From Leptospiraceae bacterium (GTDB taxonomy: Bacteria; Spirochaetota; Leptospiria; Leptospirales; Leptospiraceae), in NCBI GenBank assembly GCA_015075105.1, contig JABTUZ010000001.1:248001-312000 (forward strand): DNA of 64,000 nucleotides, in the 5' to 3' direction. A model generated the notes under the pieces. It did not search any database. It worked only from the letters and a program-made list of their open reading frames with translations, and was not told the DNA's origin. The translations under genes were made by a program, and so were the position numbers. Position 1 is the first letter of the stretch. The number at the start of each line of letters is the position of its first letter. Positions 18,289-27,979 of this stretch are shown here, piece by piece.

Positions 18289-21200
18289 AAACCTTGTTGA
18301 GTTGGGTTATTTTAACAGTAGGTATTTTTTCTTGTTCAAAATACGACAAGAATATAACTCCACCTAAAGCTATTCAAGGCGTTTTCGATGCAAGAGAATG
18401 GGCTTTTGAAAATAAAAATCCTATTTCTCTTTCAGGAGAATGGGAATTTTATTGGAATGAAATTGTTTATAGTGGAGATGAATTTACCAAAGAGAAAAAA
18501 ATGTTCATACAAGTTCCAGGAATTTGGAACAATACCGAGATTGCAGGAATGAAACTTGGTGGAGAAGGCTACGCTAGTTATCGCCTGATAGTGAAGACAA
18601 ATTCTAAAACTCCTCTCTCCCTAAAAAGAATACACAGTGATAGTGCTTTTGATTTTTTTGTGAATGGAAAAAAAATCATTCAACGAAATGATTTTGGAGT
18701 GAATGAAGACTCCTCTCACCCCAGCTACTATCCACAGATTGTTCACCTTCCGTTTCGCGAGGACGGGGCCTATGAAATTATTGTACACGTTTCTAATTTT
18801 CATCATGCGAAGGGAGGGATACGCGAAGCGATTCTTATTGGTGATGAGGATGAAATCGCCAATTTAAGAGAGAAGAATATTTTTCTTGATTCATTTTTGT
18901 TTGGTAGTCTTTTAATTATCGGGTTGTACCATTTCGGCTTGTATTCTTTAAGAAGAAACGATAGATCAACTTTGTACTTTGGATTTTTCTGTCTATTGAT
19001 GGGGATACGAACTTTGTTGACCGGAGAGGTTTTGTCTTCTCGTTTATTTCATTTTTTAACTTGGCCTGTGGGTTTAAAAATTGAGTATTTGACTTTTTAT
19101 CTTGGAACGCCTTTTTTTCTTTTCTTCTTAAACTCCATCTTCCCAAGAGAATCAAAAAAAATACTATATCGAATTTTATTAACTGTTAGTGTGCTTTTTA
19201 CCTTAATTGTTATATTAGCACCAGCTATAATTTATACAAAAACTTTAAATGCAATGATGGTCGTGACTCTTATTGCCATACTTTATATAACTTGGGTAAT
19301 GGTTCATGCCGTGAAAAGAAAAAGAGAAGGAGCAAAATCTTTTTTTACCGGATTACTAGTTTTTATAGGATGCGTCGTAAACGATATATTATACACAAGT
19401 CAAATAATTTATTCTTCCTACTTGGGTACTTACGGATTTTTCTTTTTCGTATTTTCACAGTCTTTTCTTTTATCTGTTCGGTTTTCCAAAGCATTTAAAA
19501 AAATTGAAGAGTTGTCTTATGACTTAGAGAAGCAAAATGAAAAGTTGGTAAACTTGGATCAATTAAAAGATGAGTTTCTTGCAAACACTTCCCATGAATT
19601 GAGAACACCTCTAAATGGAATAATAGGAATTGCAGATTCTATGATTCATGGAGCTACAGGAGAAATTAGCGATATTCAAAAGGAAAATCTTTCTCTCATC
19701 AAAGACAGTGGAAAGAAACTTTCAAATTTAGTTAATGACATTATGGATTTCTCTAAACTAAAAAATCATGATTTAGAGTTGAACCTTCACCCGCTAAACC
19801 TGAATCAAATTGTAGATGTAACTCTGACTATTTGCAAAAGTTTATTGAAGGGAAAAAATATTATTTTAGAAAATAAAATTCCTGAAAAATTTCCTTCGGT
19901 TATAGCAGATGAGAATCGACTTCAACAAATTTTATTTAATCTAATTGGCAATGCAATTAAATTTACAGATGCGGGTAGCGTGAAAGTAATTGTCGGTACA
20001 AACGGAGATCATGCAGAGGTATCAATTATAGATACAGGAATTGGGATTTCTAAAGAAAAACAAAAAGAGATTTTTAACGCTTTTGAACAAGTAGATTCTT
20101 CTATTTCCAGAATTTACGGGGGCACAGGTCTTGGACTTTCTATTTCAAAAAAACTTATAGAATTGCAAGGTGGGAATATTCGAGTTCAATCAGAAGAAAG
20201 TAAGGGATCTACGTTTACGTTTACAATACCTATTTCACGAGATACGCAAATATCAAAAAGTGAAACTCTATACGGAAGAAGTGATTTTTCAGAGGGAGAA
20301 GTTAATCCTTCAAATAAAAAAACTAACTTTGAAATACAAAAAGATCTGAATTCTAAAAAAATCTTGGTCGTTGACGATGAATCGATAAATATACGCGTTT
20401 TAGTTAATCAGTTGAATCTCGAAGGGTACGATATTCATTCTGCAAGCAGTGGGTTAGAAGCCTTGAAATTAATCGAAGACGGTCTATGCCCAGAATTGGC
20501 GATTCTTGATGTGATGATGCCGCGAATGAATGGTTATGAATTGTGTAGGCATATTCGGAAAAAATATTCAATGACTGAAATGCCGATTCTACTGCTAACA
20601 GCCAGAAAGCAGATACGAGATATAGTGGCAGGATTTGATGCAGGAGCAAACGATTTCTTGAGTAAGCCGTTTGAAAGAGAAGAGCTTTTAAAAAGAATAG
20701 AAACCTTGATAGAGTTGAAGCGTGCAGTGAGCAATAATGAAAAATTTATTTCTTATAGAAAGGAGTTGGAAATAGCTACGAAAATCCAGAAGTGGATTTT
20801 GCCGGATAGTTTTCCTGAGATTCCTAATATACGTTATGCGTCATTATATCTCCCTATGACAGAGATTGGTGGAGACTATTATGATTTCCATTGGATGGGA
20901 GATGAAGGGTTAGGAGTTTTTATAGGAGATGTTTCCGGGCACGGGATACCTGCAGCTATGATTTCTGCTATGACGAAGATTGCATTCTCCATGCAAAAGC
21001 ATAACGCAAAAGACCCTACTCTATTATTGAAAGGGATTAATGAAATATTGGTAGGAAAAACTGCAAGACAATTTCTAACGGCGGCTTACATGTATTATGA
21101 TACACAAACTCGAATTATGAAGTTGTCAGTTGCGGGTCATCCTGCACCGATTGTACTGAATCGAAATACGGGGGAAAAGTTTATACCAGAAATAAAAGGG

Positions 21201-21476
21201 AGGGTTGTAGGAGTTTTTCCAGACAGTGAATATAAACAAGTGGAATATACTCTTGAGAAAAATACCAGAGTGTTTTTATATACAGACGGGGTAATCGAAA
21301 TTTTAAATCGGCAAAATGATATTTTTGGTGAAAAAAGAGTTGAAGAAATTTTACAATCAAGCTTAAATTTAGACGCAAATGAAATTACTCTGCTTTTTGA
21401 AAAAGAGTTGTCTAAGTGGTCCGGACGTGAAGTCTTCAATGACGATGTTACGATTTTGGTGTTGGATTTTGCTTAG
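18285..21476 (+). CDS. 7TMR-DISM hybrid histidine kinase with receiver and SpoIIE/PP2C phosphatase
   Basis: The 1063-residue protein starts with a lipoprotein-like or signal-anchor segment ending in FSCSK. An extracellular 7TMR-DISM ligand domain (about 40-190, LSGEWEFYWNE) and seven hydrophobic helices (about 200-400) follow. The HisKA domain has TSHELRTPLNG with His437, and the HATPase has DTGIGISKEKQKEIF and GGTGLGLSISKKL. The receiver domain has the phospho-acceptor Asp742 in AILDVMMP. The C-terminal PP2C/SpoIIE domain begins with EIATKIQKWILP, then GGDYYDF, GDVSGHGIPAAM, YTDGV and NDDVTILVL. It probably senses an external signal, relays phosphate internally and switches a Ser/Thr phosphatase acting on an anti-sigma-factor antagonist. 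No such antagonist gene is adjacent. Confidence 0.92.
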   Translation: MKTLLSWVILTVGIFSCSKYDKNITPPKAIQGVFDAREWAFENKNPISLSGEWEFYWNEIVYSGDEFTKEKKMFIQVPGIWNNTEIAGMKLGGEGYASYRLIVKTNSKTPLSLKRIHSDSAFDFFVNGKKIIQRNDFGVNEDSSHPSYYPQIVHLPFREDGAYEIIVHVSNFHHAKGGIREAILIGDEDEIANLREKNIFLDSFLFGSLLIIGLYHFGLYSLRRNDRSTLYFGFFCLLMGIRTLLTGEVLSSRLFHFLTWPVGLKIEYLTFYLGTPFFLFFLNSIFPRESKKILYRILLTVSVLFTLIVILAPAIIYTKTLNAMMVVTLIAILYITWVMVHAVKRKREGAKSFFTGLLVFIGCVVNDILYTSQIIYSSYLGTYGFFFFVFSQSFLLSVRFSKAFKKIEELSYDLEKQNEKLVNLDQLKDEFLANTSHELRTPLNGIIGIADSMIHGATGEISDIQKENLSLIKDSGKKLSNLVNDIMDFSKLKNHDLELNLHPLNLNQIVDVTLTICKSLLKGKNIILENKIPEKFPSVIADENRLQQILFNLIGNAIKFTDAGSVKVIVGTNGDHAEVSIIDTGIGISKEKQKEIFNAFEQVDSSISRIYGGTGLGLSISKKLIELQGGNIRVQSEESKGSTFTFTIPISRDTQISKSETLYGRSDFSEGEVNPSNKKTNFEIQKDLNSKKILVVDDESINIRVLVNQLNLEGYDIHSASSGLEALKLIEDGLCPELAILDVMMPRMNGYELCRHIRKKYSMTEMPILLLTARKQIRDIVAGFDAGANDFLSKPFEREELLKRIETLIELKRAVSNNEKFISYRKELEIATKIQKWILPDSFPEIPNIRYASLYLPMTEIGGDYYDFHWMGDEGLGVFIGDVSGHGIPAAMISAMTKIAFSMQKHNAKDPTLLLKGINEILVGKTARQFLTAAYMYYDTQTRIMKLSVAGHPAPIVLNRNTGEKFIPEIKGRVVGVFPDSEYKQVEYTLEKNTRVFLYTDGVIEILNRQNDIFGEKRVEEILQSSLNLDANEITLLFEKELSKWSGREVFNDDVTILVLDFA

Positions 21477-22095
21477 AAAAATTGAAAGTATCATTTCTTT
21501 GGAATTTATTATTTTAGTACTGTGTTTTACTTTTTTTCAAATCGAATTATACGCCTGGGATATTTCCAAAAATAAAGACGGAATCAAAGTTTCTACAAGA
21601 TACACAAAAGAGTCCAATTTAAAAGAATTCAAAGCCGAGATGGAAGTCAATGCACCACTCAATAAATTTATTATTATAATGGAAGATGTATCAACTTACC
21701 CTACATGGATGCACAATTGCCAAGAAGCAAAAATTTTAAAAACAATTAATAAAAACGAAAGGATTACTTATCTCGTGAATGGTGCGTCTTGGATAACTCA
21801 ACAAAGAGATATGGTCATTCATTCTAAAATCATCAGGCAACCTGCCACAAAAGAAATATTAATCCAATTGGATGGGAAGCCGGACTTTATCCCTCCTCAG
21901 GAGGATTTTATTCGAGTTCCAAGGGTAAAGGGGTATTGGAGATTTATTTCCATAAATTCCAATAAGACTCGTGCTATTTATCAATTGATATTGGAGCCGG
22001 GAGGAAGTATTCCGAATTGGCTTGCAAATACCACTGTAGTGGACACACCTTTTAGTACTATGACGAATCTAAAAAAACTCGCCGAAGAAAAATAA
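21439..22095 (+). CDS. START-domain lipid-binding-like protein, exported
   Basis: The protein has a hydrophobic N-terminus (ISLEFIILVLCFTFFQIELYA) and then a START-like fold: WDISKNKDGIKVSTRYTKES, FKAEMEVNAPLNKFIIIMED, YPTWMHNCQEAK, and a C-terminal GGSIPNWLANTTVVDTPFSTM. The latter is the usual long helix of bacterial START proteins, which bind hydrophobic ligands. The frame opens at 21379 inside the preceding gene; the ATG at 21439 is the better start because it leaves a shorter basic region before the signal segment. Either way it overlaps the sensor kinase by 38 to 98 bases, so translational coupling is likely. Confidence 0.72.
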   Translation: MTMLRFWCWILLRKIESIISLEFIILVLCFTFFQIELYAWDISKNKDGIKVSTRYTKESNLKEFKAEMEVNAPLNKFIIIMEDVSTYPTWMHNCQEAKILKTINKNERITYLVNGASWITQQRDMVIHSKIIRQPATKEILIQLDGKPDFIPPQEDFIRVPRVKGYWRFISINSNKTRAIYQLILEPGGSIPNWLANTTVVDTPFSTMTNLKKLAEEK

Positions 22096-22177
22096 AATAA
22101 TCGTCTTAAATTTATACTTGCAAAAAAGTTTCCATTTATAGAAAAATTAATTGATACCCATGAAGAAAGGAAGTAAA

Positions 22178-23401
22178 ATGAAACAAGCCTATAAATATCT
22201 AATCGCAGCCTCAGTCGTTTTTATTGTACTACTTGCTATGTATGCGATATTTTCACCCGATAAACCCTCCGAAAAAAAATCAAAAACCTCCGAGTCCGAA
22301 TATATGAGCTTTAAGAAAGACCCGACTTTGGAGCAATTGGGGGATACGGGATTTGAAACTATTACAGATGATGCAGAGCAGATGCTGGAATTTTATAAAA
22401 AATGGTCTCAATACCCACCCTTTTCTCGCCCACTTCACAAAGGACAAGTTGACCTCACTGACCCTTATAACCCTGAGCGTCCGGCTATCGGAATTATTTC
22501 TGTTCCTGCGTCTCAATGTTCTCCAACTAAAGAAGGTGGAATTCGATGCGAAAAACCAGCTGTGTTTACAGATCACCAGTGCAAACTCACTCCAGAAAAA
22601 TCTATTTCAGTCGGGAAGAAAGATTTTCACGTATTCTTGAGTTGTAACGATCAAAAAGGACAACTGCTTCCGATCACTAAAATTGTACCAAAAGTTTATA
22701 CTATTCCTTTTAGAGAATCTATCCCTTCTCTTCCGGTAATTCATTTTGGGGACGATGGAACAAATGGAGACATAGCTAAGGGAGACAACCAATATACTTT
22801 TCTTCTTCGACCTACATCCAACGATTGGGGAGATATGTTTCTTGAAGTTGATATGGAAATTGGAGGGAAACCCCACAATCAGAGGGCAACTTGGTATAGC
22901 ACACCAATCCCTGTTGCTGAATTCAAATCAGGTATTCGAGATAGCATAAAAGACGGTAGCCTTGTAGTGACAGTTCCAGTGAATATCTTAAAAAAAGGGT
23001 ACTACCATTTTGACGCAAATATCCAAGGATCCGGTGAGGATAAGGATTTTGTAGCTACAAGTTCTTGGGAAGGAGATATTGACTCAGGAGCACAAAAAAT
23101 TGACTTTCAGTTTTTCGGGAAAATTATCAAAGATTCAAGAATTGATGGTCCCTATCTTGTAAGAGAAATAAGAGGAAAGCGAAACAATTCTCCCGTAACC
23201 CCTTCTATGGTGAATAAGGCGATGACTGAGGGAAAGGAAATTTCCGGAACTCACAAAGAGCCTCTTTGGGAATATTTAGAGCCTCCTCCTAACTACACTA
23301 CCTCTGCATACCAATACAAAGAATTTTCAGGGGAAGAATGGAATTCTAAAGAAAAAGAAGAAAGGCTTCAATTTTTAGAAAAGCAAGTAAAATCAAAATA
23401 A
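22178..23401 (+). CDS. Membrane-anchored beta-rich protein, choice-of-anchor-X-like, unknown role
   Basis: From the ATG at 22178 (AAAGGAAG site just upstream) the protein has 407 residues. One membrane helix lies near residues 7-25, then a Ser/Lys/Glu linker and a long periplasmic part. The central segment IHFGDDGTNGDIAKGDNQYTF recalls the Asp/Gly-rich 'choice-of-anchor X' region of bacterial surface proteins. Four Cys near residues 115-155 could form two disulfides. The C-terminus is charged and coiled (KEKEERLQFLEKQVKSK). An upstream in-frame TTG at 22151 is less likely. I cannot assign a function. Confidence 0.65.
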   Translation: MKQAYKYLIAASVVFIVLLAMYAIFSPDKPSEKKSKTSESEYMSFKKDPTLEQLGDTGFETITDDAEQMLEFYKKWSQYPPFSRPLHKGQVDLTDPYNPERPAIGIISVPASQCSPTKEGGIRCEKPAVFTDHQCKLTPEKSISVGKKDFHVFLSCNDQKGQLLPITKIVPKVYTIPFRESIPSLPVIHFGDDGTNGDIAKGDNQYTFLLRPTSNDWGDMFLEVDMEIGGKPHNQRATWYSTPIPVAEFKSGIRDSIKDGSLVVTVPVNILKKGYYHFDANIQGSGEDKDFVATSSWEGDIDSGAQKIDFQFFGKIIKDSRIDGPYLVREIRGKRNNSPVTPSMVNKAMTEGKEISGTHKEPLWEYLEPPPNYTTSAYQYKEFSGEEWNSKEKEERLQFLEKQVKSK

Positions 23402-23709
23402 CAAAAAAAGGTAAAATTTTTTAAAAAAACACTATACAAAATTCTACTAAAAATTTACTATGTTTATATATATTCTACTTAAGGACGAGCTTGGTGCAGA
23501 GAATTTGATTTTAGTAGATTTTTTTTGGAAAAATTGCATAGATTTTAAAAATTTTGTAGTTTTTTAGCAAAATTTGTCTGTGTGGTATTATAGAATGAAA
23601 TTATTCCAAAAGTGAAAAATTTGAGGAAAAGACGAAAATAGTAGAAAATTTTTTTTACCAAACTTTAAAAAATTTACCTATATATAGAAACGAGTAAGGA
23701 ACAGGAAAA
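23402..23709. promoter_or_regulatory. recA upstream region
   Basis: This 308-base AT-rich gap precedes recA. It holds an inverted repeat TCTACTAAAA (23443-23452) and TTTTAGTAGA (23509-23518), 56 bases apart. A GAAACGAGTAAGGAACAGG stretch provides the ribosome binding site of recA. I looked for the Leptospira-type LexA box TTTGN5CAAA and for a Gram-positive-type SOS box and found neither in clear form. Confidence 0.4.
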
Positions 23710-24879
23710 ATGAAGAAAGCAAAAGAAGAAAAAACTGAAGAATTTCAAAACGCAAAGAATGACGAAAAAAAACAAGCTATCGACGCAGCGGTAAGTCAGA
23801 TAGAGAAACAATTCGGGAAAGGCTCGATAATGAGGCTTGGAGGAAATACAGAATCTACTGTGATTCCTGTGATTTCTACAGGCTCTTTGGATTTAGACAT
23901 AGCTCTTGGGATCGGTGGGCTTCCTATAGGCAGGATAGTTGAAATATACGGACCTGAATCTTCTGGAAAGACCACACTGATGCTTTCGGCTATTGCCGAA
24001 GCACAGAAAAAAGGGGGGATCGCTGCTTTTATAGACGCAGAGCATGCCTTGGATCCTTCTTACGCTAAGAAACTTGGCGTAAGCGTTGAAGATTTGCTCA
24101 TAGCTCAACCGGATACAGGTGAAGAAGCCTTAGAAATCTGTGAATCTTTGGTTAGGAGTAATGCAATCGATATAATCGTGATAGATTCGGTTGCGGCTCT
24201 TGTACCTAAGGCAGAAATAGAAGGGGATATGGGGGATTCCCACATGGGCTTGCAAGCCAGACTAATGTCGCAAGCTCTCAGGAAATTGACTGGTACTATA
24301 TCAAAGTCCAATACTACTGTGGTTTTTATTAACCAAATTCGGATGAAGATAGGGGTAATGTTTGGTTCTCCCGAGACTACAACTGGTGGAAATGCGCTAA
24401 AATTCTATGCAAGCGTAAGGATGGATATTCGTAAGATAGAGACTTTGAAAGATAAGGAAGACCCCTACGGTAACAGGGTAAGAGTCAAAGTAGTAAAAAA
24501 TAAGTGCGCTCCTCCGTTTAGGCAGGCTGAGTTTGACATTTTATTCAATTCCGGCATATCGAGAGAGGGGTCATTAATAGATTTAGCAGTAAAGCACGAC
24601 TTGATTGTGAAGGGTGGCTCTTGGTATTCTTACAATTCCGAGAAAATCGGGCAAGGAAAGGAAGCTGCAAAGACTTTCCTATTAGAAAACCCAGAAATTG
24701 CTGCGAAAATAGAGGATCAGATAAGAGATTTAAACGATCTTCCTAAATCGGCACCTAAAACGCCTGCAAATTCTGTCAAGACCATAAATTCGGAAAAATC
24801 TGACAAAAGTGAAAAAAATTCGCAAAAAAAGAACTCCGGACTAGAAGAAGAGCTTGAAGCAATTGAAGCCACCGGATAG
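23710..24879 (+). CDS. recA: Recombinase A
   Basis: RecA forms filaments on single-stranded DNA, drives strand exchange and triggers LexA cleavage. The 389-residue protein has Walker A GPESSGKT at 81-88, the [19 protein letters not shown] segment, Walker [11 protein letters not shown] and the L2 region with [21 protein letters not shown]. The N-terminus is about 15-20 residues longer than E. coli RecA and Lys/Glu-rich. The C-terminal tail is rich in Lys, Ser and Asn before an acidic end. The gene stands alone and is followed by a strong terminator. Confidence 0.98.
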   Translation: MKKAKEEKTEEFQNAKNDEKKQAIDAAVSQIEKQFGKGSIMRLGGNTESTVIPVISTGSLDLDIALGIGGLPIGRIVEIYGPESSGKTTLMLSAIAEAQKKGGIAAFIDAEHALDPSYAKKLGVSVEDLLIAQPDTGEEALEICESLVRSNAIDIIVIDSVAALVPKAEIEGDMGDSHMGLQARLMSQALRKLTGTISKSNTTVVFINQIRMKIGVMFGSPETTTGGNALKFYASVRMDIRKIETLKDKEDPYGNRVRVKVVKNKCAPPFRQAEFDILFNSGISREGSLIDLAVKHDLIVKGGSWYSYNSEKIGQGKEAAKTFLLENPEIAAKIEDQIRDLNDLPKSAPKTPANSVKTINSEKSDKSEKNSQKKNSGLEEELEAIEATG

Positions 24880-24915
24880 AATAGACAAAAGGCTTTCTTT
24901 TTAGAAACTATGAAC

Positions 24916-24945
24916 GCCGAGCCTTAAAAAGCTCGGCTTTTTTTT
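24916..24945 (+). terminator. Rho-independent terminator of recA
   Basis: A perfect 7-bp GC-rich stem GCCGAGC/GCTCGGC with an 8-base loop is followed directly by eight T residues. It lies 37 bases after the recA stop and before argC. Confidence 0.93.
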
Positions 24946-24973
24946 AAACAGTTTGCAGTAGGACTCTTAAAAA

Positions 24974-25990
24974 ATGAACGTATCTATCATCGGTGCCGGA
25001 GGGCTTACCGGTAAAGAACTGATTTCTCTATTAACTCACCACCCAAATATTGAAATTTCCCATATCACAAGCAATAAAACTCCGGGATTAAAACTCTCGG
25101 AGGTATTTCCTGCTACTCGATATAAGAAAGATCTTGTGTTTAAGAAGCACGAAGACGAAATCCCAAAAGATTCTTTGGTTGTGCTTGCAGTCCCAAACGA
25201 TGTCTCCTTGCAGATTACCCCTAAATTATTGGATAAGGGTTACAAACTGATTGATTTATCAGGAGCATACAGGCTACACAATCGGGAAATCTTTGAAAAA
25301 TACTACAAGTTGCAGCACGATTCTTTTTCATTAATGAAAGATGTAGTGTTCGGGCTACCTGAAATTTTTAGAAAACAAATTCAAAACTCCAGATTTGTAT
25401 CTAACCCGGGTTGTTATTCCACTTCTGTGATCCTACCCTTGTTTTTTTTAGGGGAGTTACGAAAAAAAATTCACTGCCCTGTAGTGGTTGACTCTAAGTC
25501 GGGGGTAAGCGGTGCAGGGGGTAGGACTGAAGATATAGGATTCACTTTTACCAATACCTATGAAAATTTTCGAGCCTACAAGATTTTCCATCACCAACAT
25601 TTTCCAGAGATGGAAGAATACTCAAGAGCTGGAAGCGATAAACAGATTAAGATAATTTTTACTCCTCATTTGTTGCCAATTTATAGAGGAATCTTGACTA
25701 CAATTGTAATTCAATTTGAAGAAAGTGTCTCAAAAGAAGAGATTGAGAAAGAACTGAATCAGTATAGAAACGAGCCTTTTGTCAGATTTTATAATTCTCC
25801 CGAAGAAATTGAGTTGAAAAATGTGCAAAATACGAATTTTTTAGATATTGGTTTTAAAGTAGAGGAAAATATCCTAATTCTAGTTTCTGCGTTAGACAAT
25901 TTAGTAAAAGGTGCGGCAGGTCAGGCTTTGCAAAATATTAATCTAATGTTTGGTTTTGACGAAAGAAAAGGATTGATAGATTTTCAGTAG
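24974..25990 (+). CDS. argC: N-acetyl-gamma-glutamyl-phosphate reductase
   Basis: ArgC catalyses the third step of arginine synthesis, NADPH-dependent reduction of N-acetylglutamyl phosphate to the semialdehyde. The 338-residue protein starts with the Rossmann motif [15 protein letters not shown]. The catalytic Cys147 lies in SNPGCYST, followed by [20 protein letters not shown], and [18 protein letters not shown] at the C-terminus. All are family hallmarks. No other arg gene is adjacent. The next gene starts 48 bases downstream on the same strand. Confidence 0.96.
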   Translation: MNVSIIGAGGLTGKELISLLTHHPNIEISHITSNKTPGLKLSEVFPATRYKKDLVFKKHEDEIPKDSLVVLAVPNDVSLQITPKLLDKGYKLIDLSGAYRLHNREIFEKYYKLQHDSFSLMKDVVFGLPEIFRKQIQNSRFVSNPGCYSTSVILPLFFLGELRKKIHCPVVVDSKSGVSGAGGRTEDIGFTFTNTYENFRAYKIFHHQHFPEMEEYSRAGSDKQIKIIFTPHLLPIYRGILTTIVIQFEESVSKEEIEKELNQYRNEPFVRFYNSPEEIELKNVQNTNFLDIGFKVEENILILVSALDNLVKGAAGQALQNINLMFGFDERKGLIDFQ

Positions 25991-26038
25991 TTTCGTATTT
26001 TTCTTTTTAGACCACCCTAAACTTAACGGAAAAAGAAA

Positions 26039-27979
26039 ATGGAAAAAGAAAGTGTTTATCACCTGATTCGAGACGTTGCAACTACTTACGCAGAAAGGCC
26101 CATGTATTGGGTGAAGGATGAATCCGGGGAGTATAACGGAATTCGCTATGCAGAATGGTATGAGGATTTAAAAAAACTCTCTTGCTATTTAATTTCTGAA
26201 GGTGTTAAAAAAGGAGATAAGGTCGGCTACCTCTGTGATAACAGATATGAATGGTTGCTTTGCAGCTTAGGAGTTGTAACTATTGGAGCAGTAGATGTTC
26301 CAAGAGGGTGTGATGCTACTCCAGAAGATATAAAATATATCTTAAATCACACTGAGGCAGGAGTTGTAATTTTAGAAAATGAAAAAGTACTAAAAAAAAT
26401 TACAAACTTCGGAGACGAATACCCACATATCAAAACAGTAATTTTAATCGAGAACGAAGATAAGTTTAAAAATTTAGATGAGCACAAAAAGAAACTCTCC
26501 AAAGCAAAATTTATTTTTTTAAGAGAAGCAATCGCACTCGGAGAAAGTTTTATTAAAAAGAAGGGTGCAAAAGAATACGAAAAAAGAGGGGAAGCCTGTG
26601 AGTTAATGGATCTGGCTACTATAATTTATACTTCAGGAACGACAGGTGCACCTAAAGGTGTAATGCTTACTCACAGAGCTTTTACTTGGGAAATTCATCA
26701 ATTGCAGAATTATTTACCGATTTCCTATTTAGATAGAACCTTGATTTTTTTGCCTCCTTGGCATATCGCAGAAAGATTACTCGAGACCGCTCTAATTTCT
26801 TGGGGTGCTTCTATGGCTACAAGCTCGATTCCGACTATACCGCAAGATATTCAAAAAGTGAAACCTACTGTTCTTGTATCTGTTCCAAGACTTTGGGAAG
26901 GTATGTACAAGAAAATTTTCGACAACGTGAAAAAAGCTCCACCTATAAATCAAAAATTATTCAACTTTGCTCATTTTGTAGTAATGAAATACAGAAATCT
27001 TTTAGACACAGCTCTGGACAATTATGTAAGCACAATCCCTGAAAATGAATCTGAAAAAATGATTAATAGAATAGTTGCCGCAATTCTTTTGATACCATTT
27101 TTTCCTTTGAATAAAATTGCACAGATAATTATGAAAAAAGTTAGAAATGTATTGGGCGGACAGATGAGATTTGCGTTATGCGGTGCAGGGGCCATGCCTG
27201 AAAATGTATCTGTATTTTTTCGATCGATTGGAATTCCAATTATTGAAACGTATGGAATGACTGAGACCACGGGTGTTTCGTGTTTAGGTGCTGCGATATG
27301 GCCTAAGATTGGAGCCATAGGGAAGGTTATGCCTGGAGTTCAAGTGAAATTATTAGACGAAAAAAATCGAGTGGTGACTAAGCCTGGAGATAAAGGAGTC
27401 GCTTGGCACAAAGGTCCTCATATAACAATCGGGTATTATAAAAATGAAGAAAAGACTAAGGCTACACTAATAGACGGTTGGCTCGATTCAGGAGATATAT
27501 TGACTTGGACTACTACAGGAGAGTTAAAATTTGCAGGTAGAGCAAAAGATACAATAGTTTTATCGGGTGGAGAAAACTTAGAGCCGGGACCTATCGAAGG
27601 GAAATTGGCTGAGTCGAATTTTGTCAATCAAGTAATCGTAGTAGGTCAAGACAGGAAAAACCTTGGAGCAATTATTGTTCCAGCATGGGATGCAGTCAAA
27701 GAGCATTTTAAAACAATGGGCAAGGATATAAAAACAGATCCAAAAGATTGGAATAAAGATCCTGCAATTGTAAAATTTTATAAGGACATCATAAAAGAAA
27801 AAGTTAACAATGACCCCGGATTTAAAGTATTTGAAAAAGTTTCTAATTTACATATTCTTCACAAAGAATTTGAAAAAGGTATAGAAATGACTGAAACGAT
27901 GAAATTAAAGAGAAACGTTATCTTTGATATGTATGCGAAAGAAATAGACGACATGTACAGATCTTCTAAGGATGACTGA
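26039..27979 (+). CDS. Long-chain acyl-CoA synthetase (AMP-forming, COG1022 type)
   Basis: The 646-residue enzyme should activate fatty acids to acyl-CoA via acyl-AMP. The P-loop-like signature is TIIYTSGTTGAPKGVMLTHRA. Other motifs are ETYGMTETTGVSCLG, the hinge SGDILTW with KFAGRAKDTIVLSGGENLEPGPIE, and a C-terminal METMKLKRNVI segment. The N-terminal design and the insertion near residues 300-360 fit the FAA1-like branch rather than classical FadD. The stop overlaps the start of the nucleosidase-like gene by 8 bases, suggesting one transcript. Chain-length preference is not readable. Confidence 0.9.
   Translation: MEKESVYHLIRDVATTYAERPMYWVKDESGEYNGIRYAEWYEDLKKLSCYLISEGVKKGDKVGYLCDNRYEWLLCSLGVVTIGAVDVPRGCDATPEDIKYILNHTEAGVVILENEKVLKKITNFGDEYPHIKTVILIENEDKFKNLDEHKKKLSKAKFIFLREAIALGESFIKKKGAKEYEKRGEACELMDLATIIYTSGTTGAPKGVMLTHRAFTWEIHQLQNYLPISYLDRTLIFLPPWHIAERLLETALISWGASMATSSIPTIPQDIQKVKPTVLVSVPRLWEGMYKKIFDNVKKAPPINQKLFNFAHFVVMKYRNLLDTALDNYVSTIPENESEKMINRIVAAILLIPFFPLNKIAQIIMKKVRNVLGGQMRFALCGAGAMPENVSVFFRSIGIPIIETYGMTETTGVSCLGAAIWPKIGAIGKVMPGVQVKLLDEKNRVVTKPGDKGVAWHKGPHITIGYYKNEEKTKATLIDGWLDSGDILTWTTTGELKFAGRAKDTIVLSGGENLEPGPIEGKLAESNFVNQVIVVGQDRKNLGAIIVPAWDAVKEHFKTMGKDIKTDPKDWNKDPAIVKFYKDIIKEKVNNDPGFKVFEKVSNLHILHKEFEKGIEMTETMKLKRNVIFDMYAKEIDDMYRSSKDD

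Noticed and set aside
23402-23709. LexA-binding site before recA
   Set aside because: Several TTTG and CAAA segments occur, but none with the required spacing.
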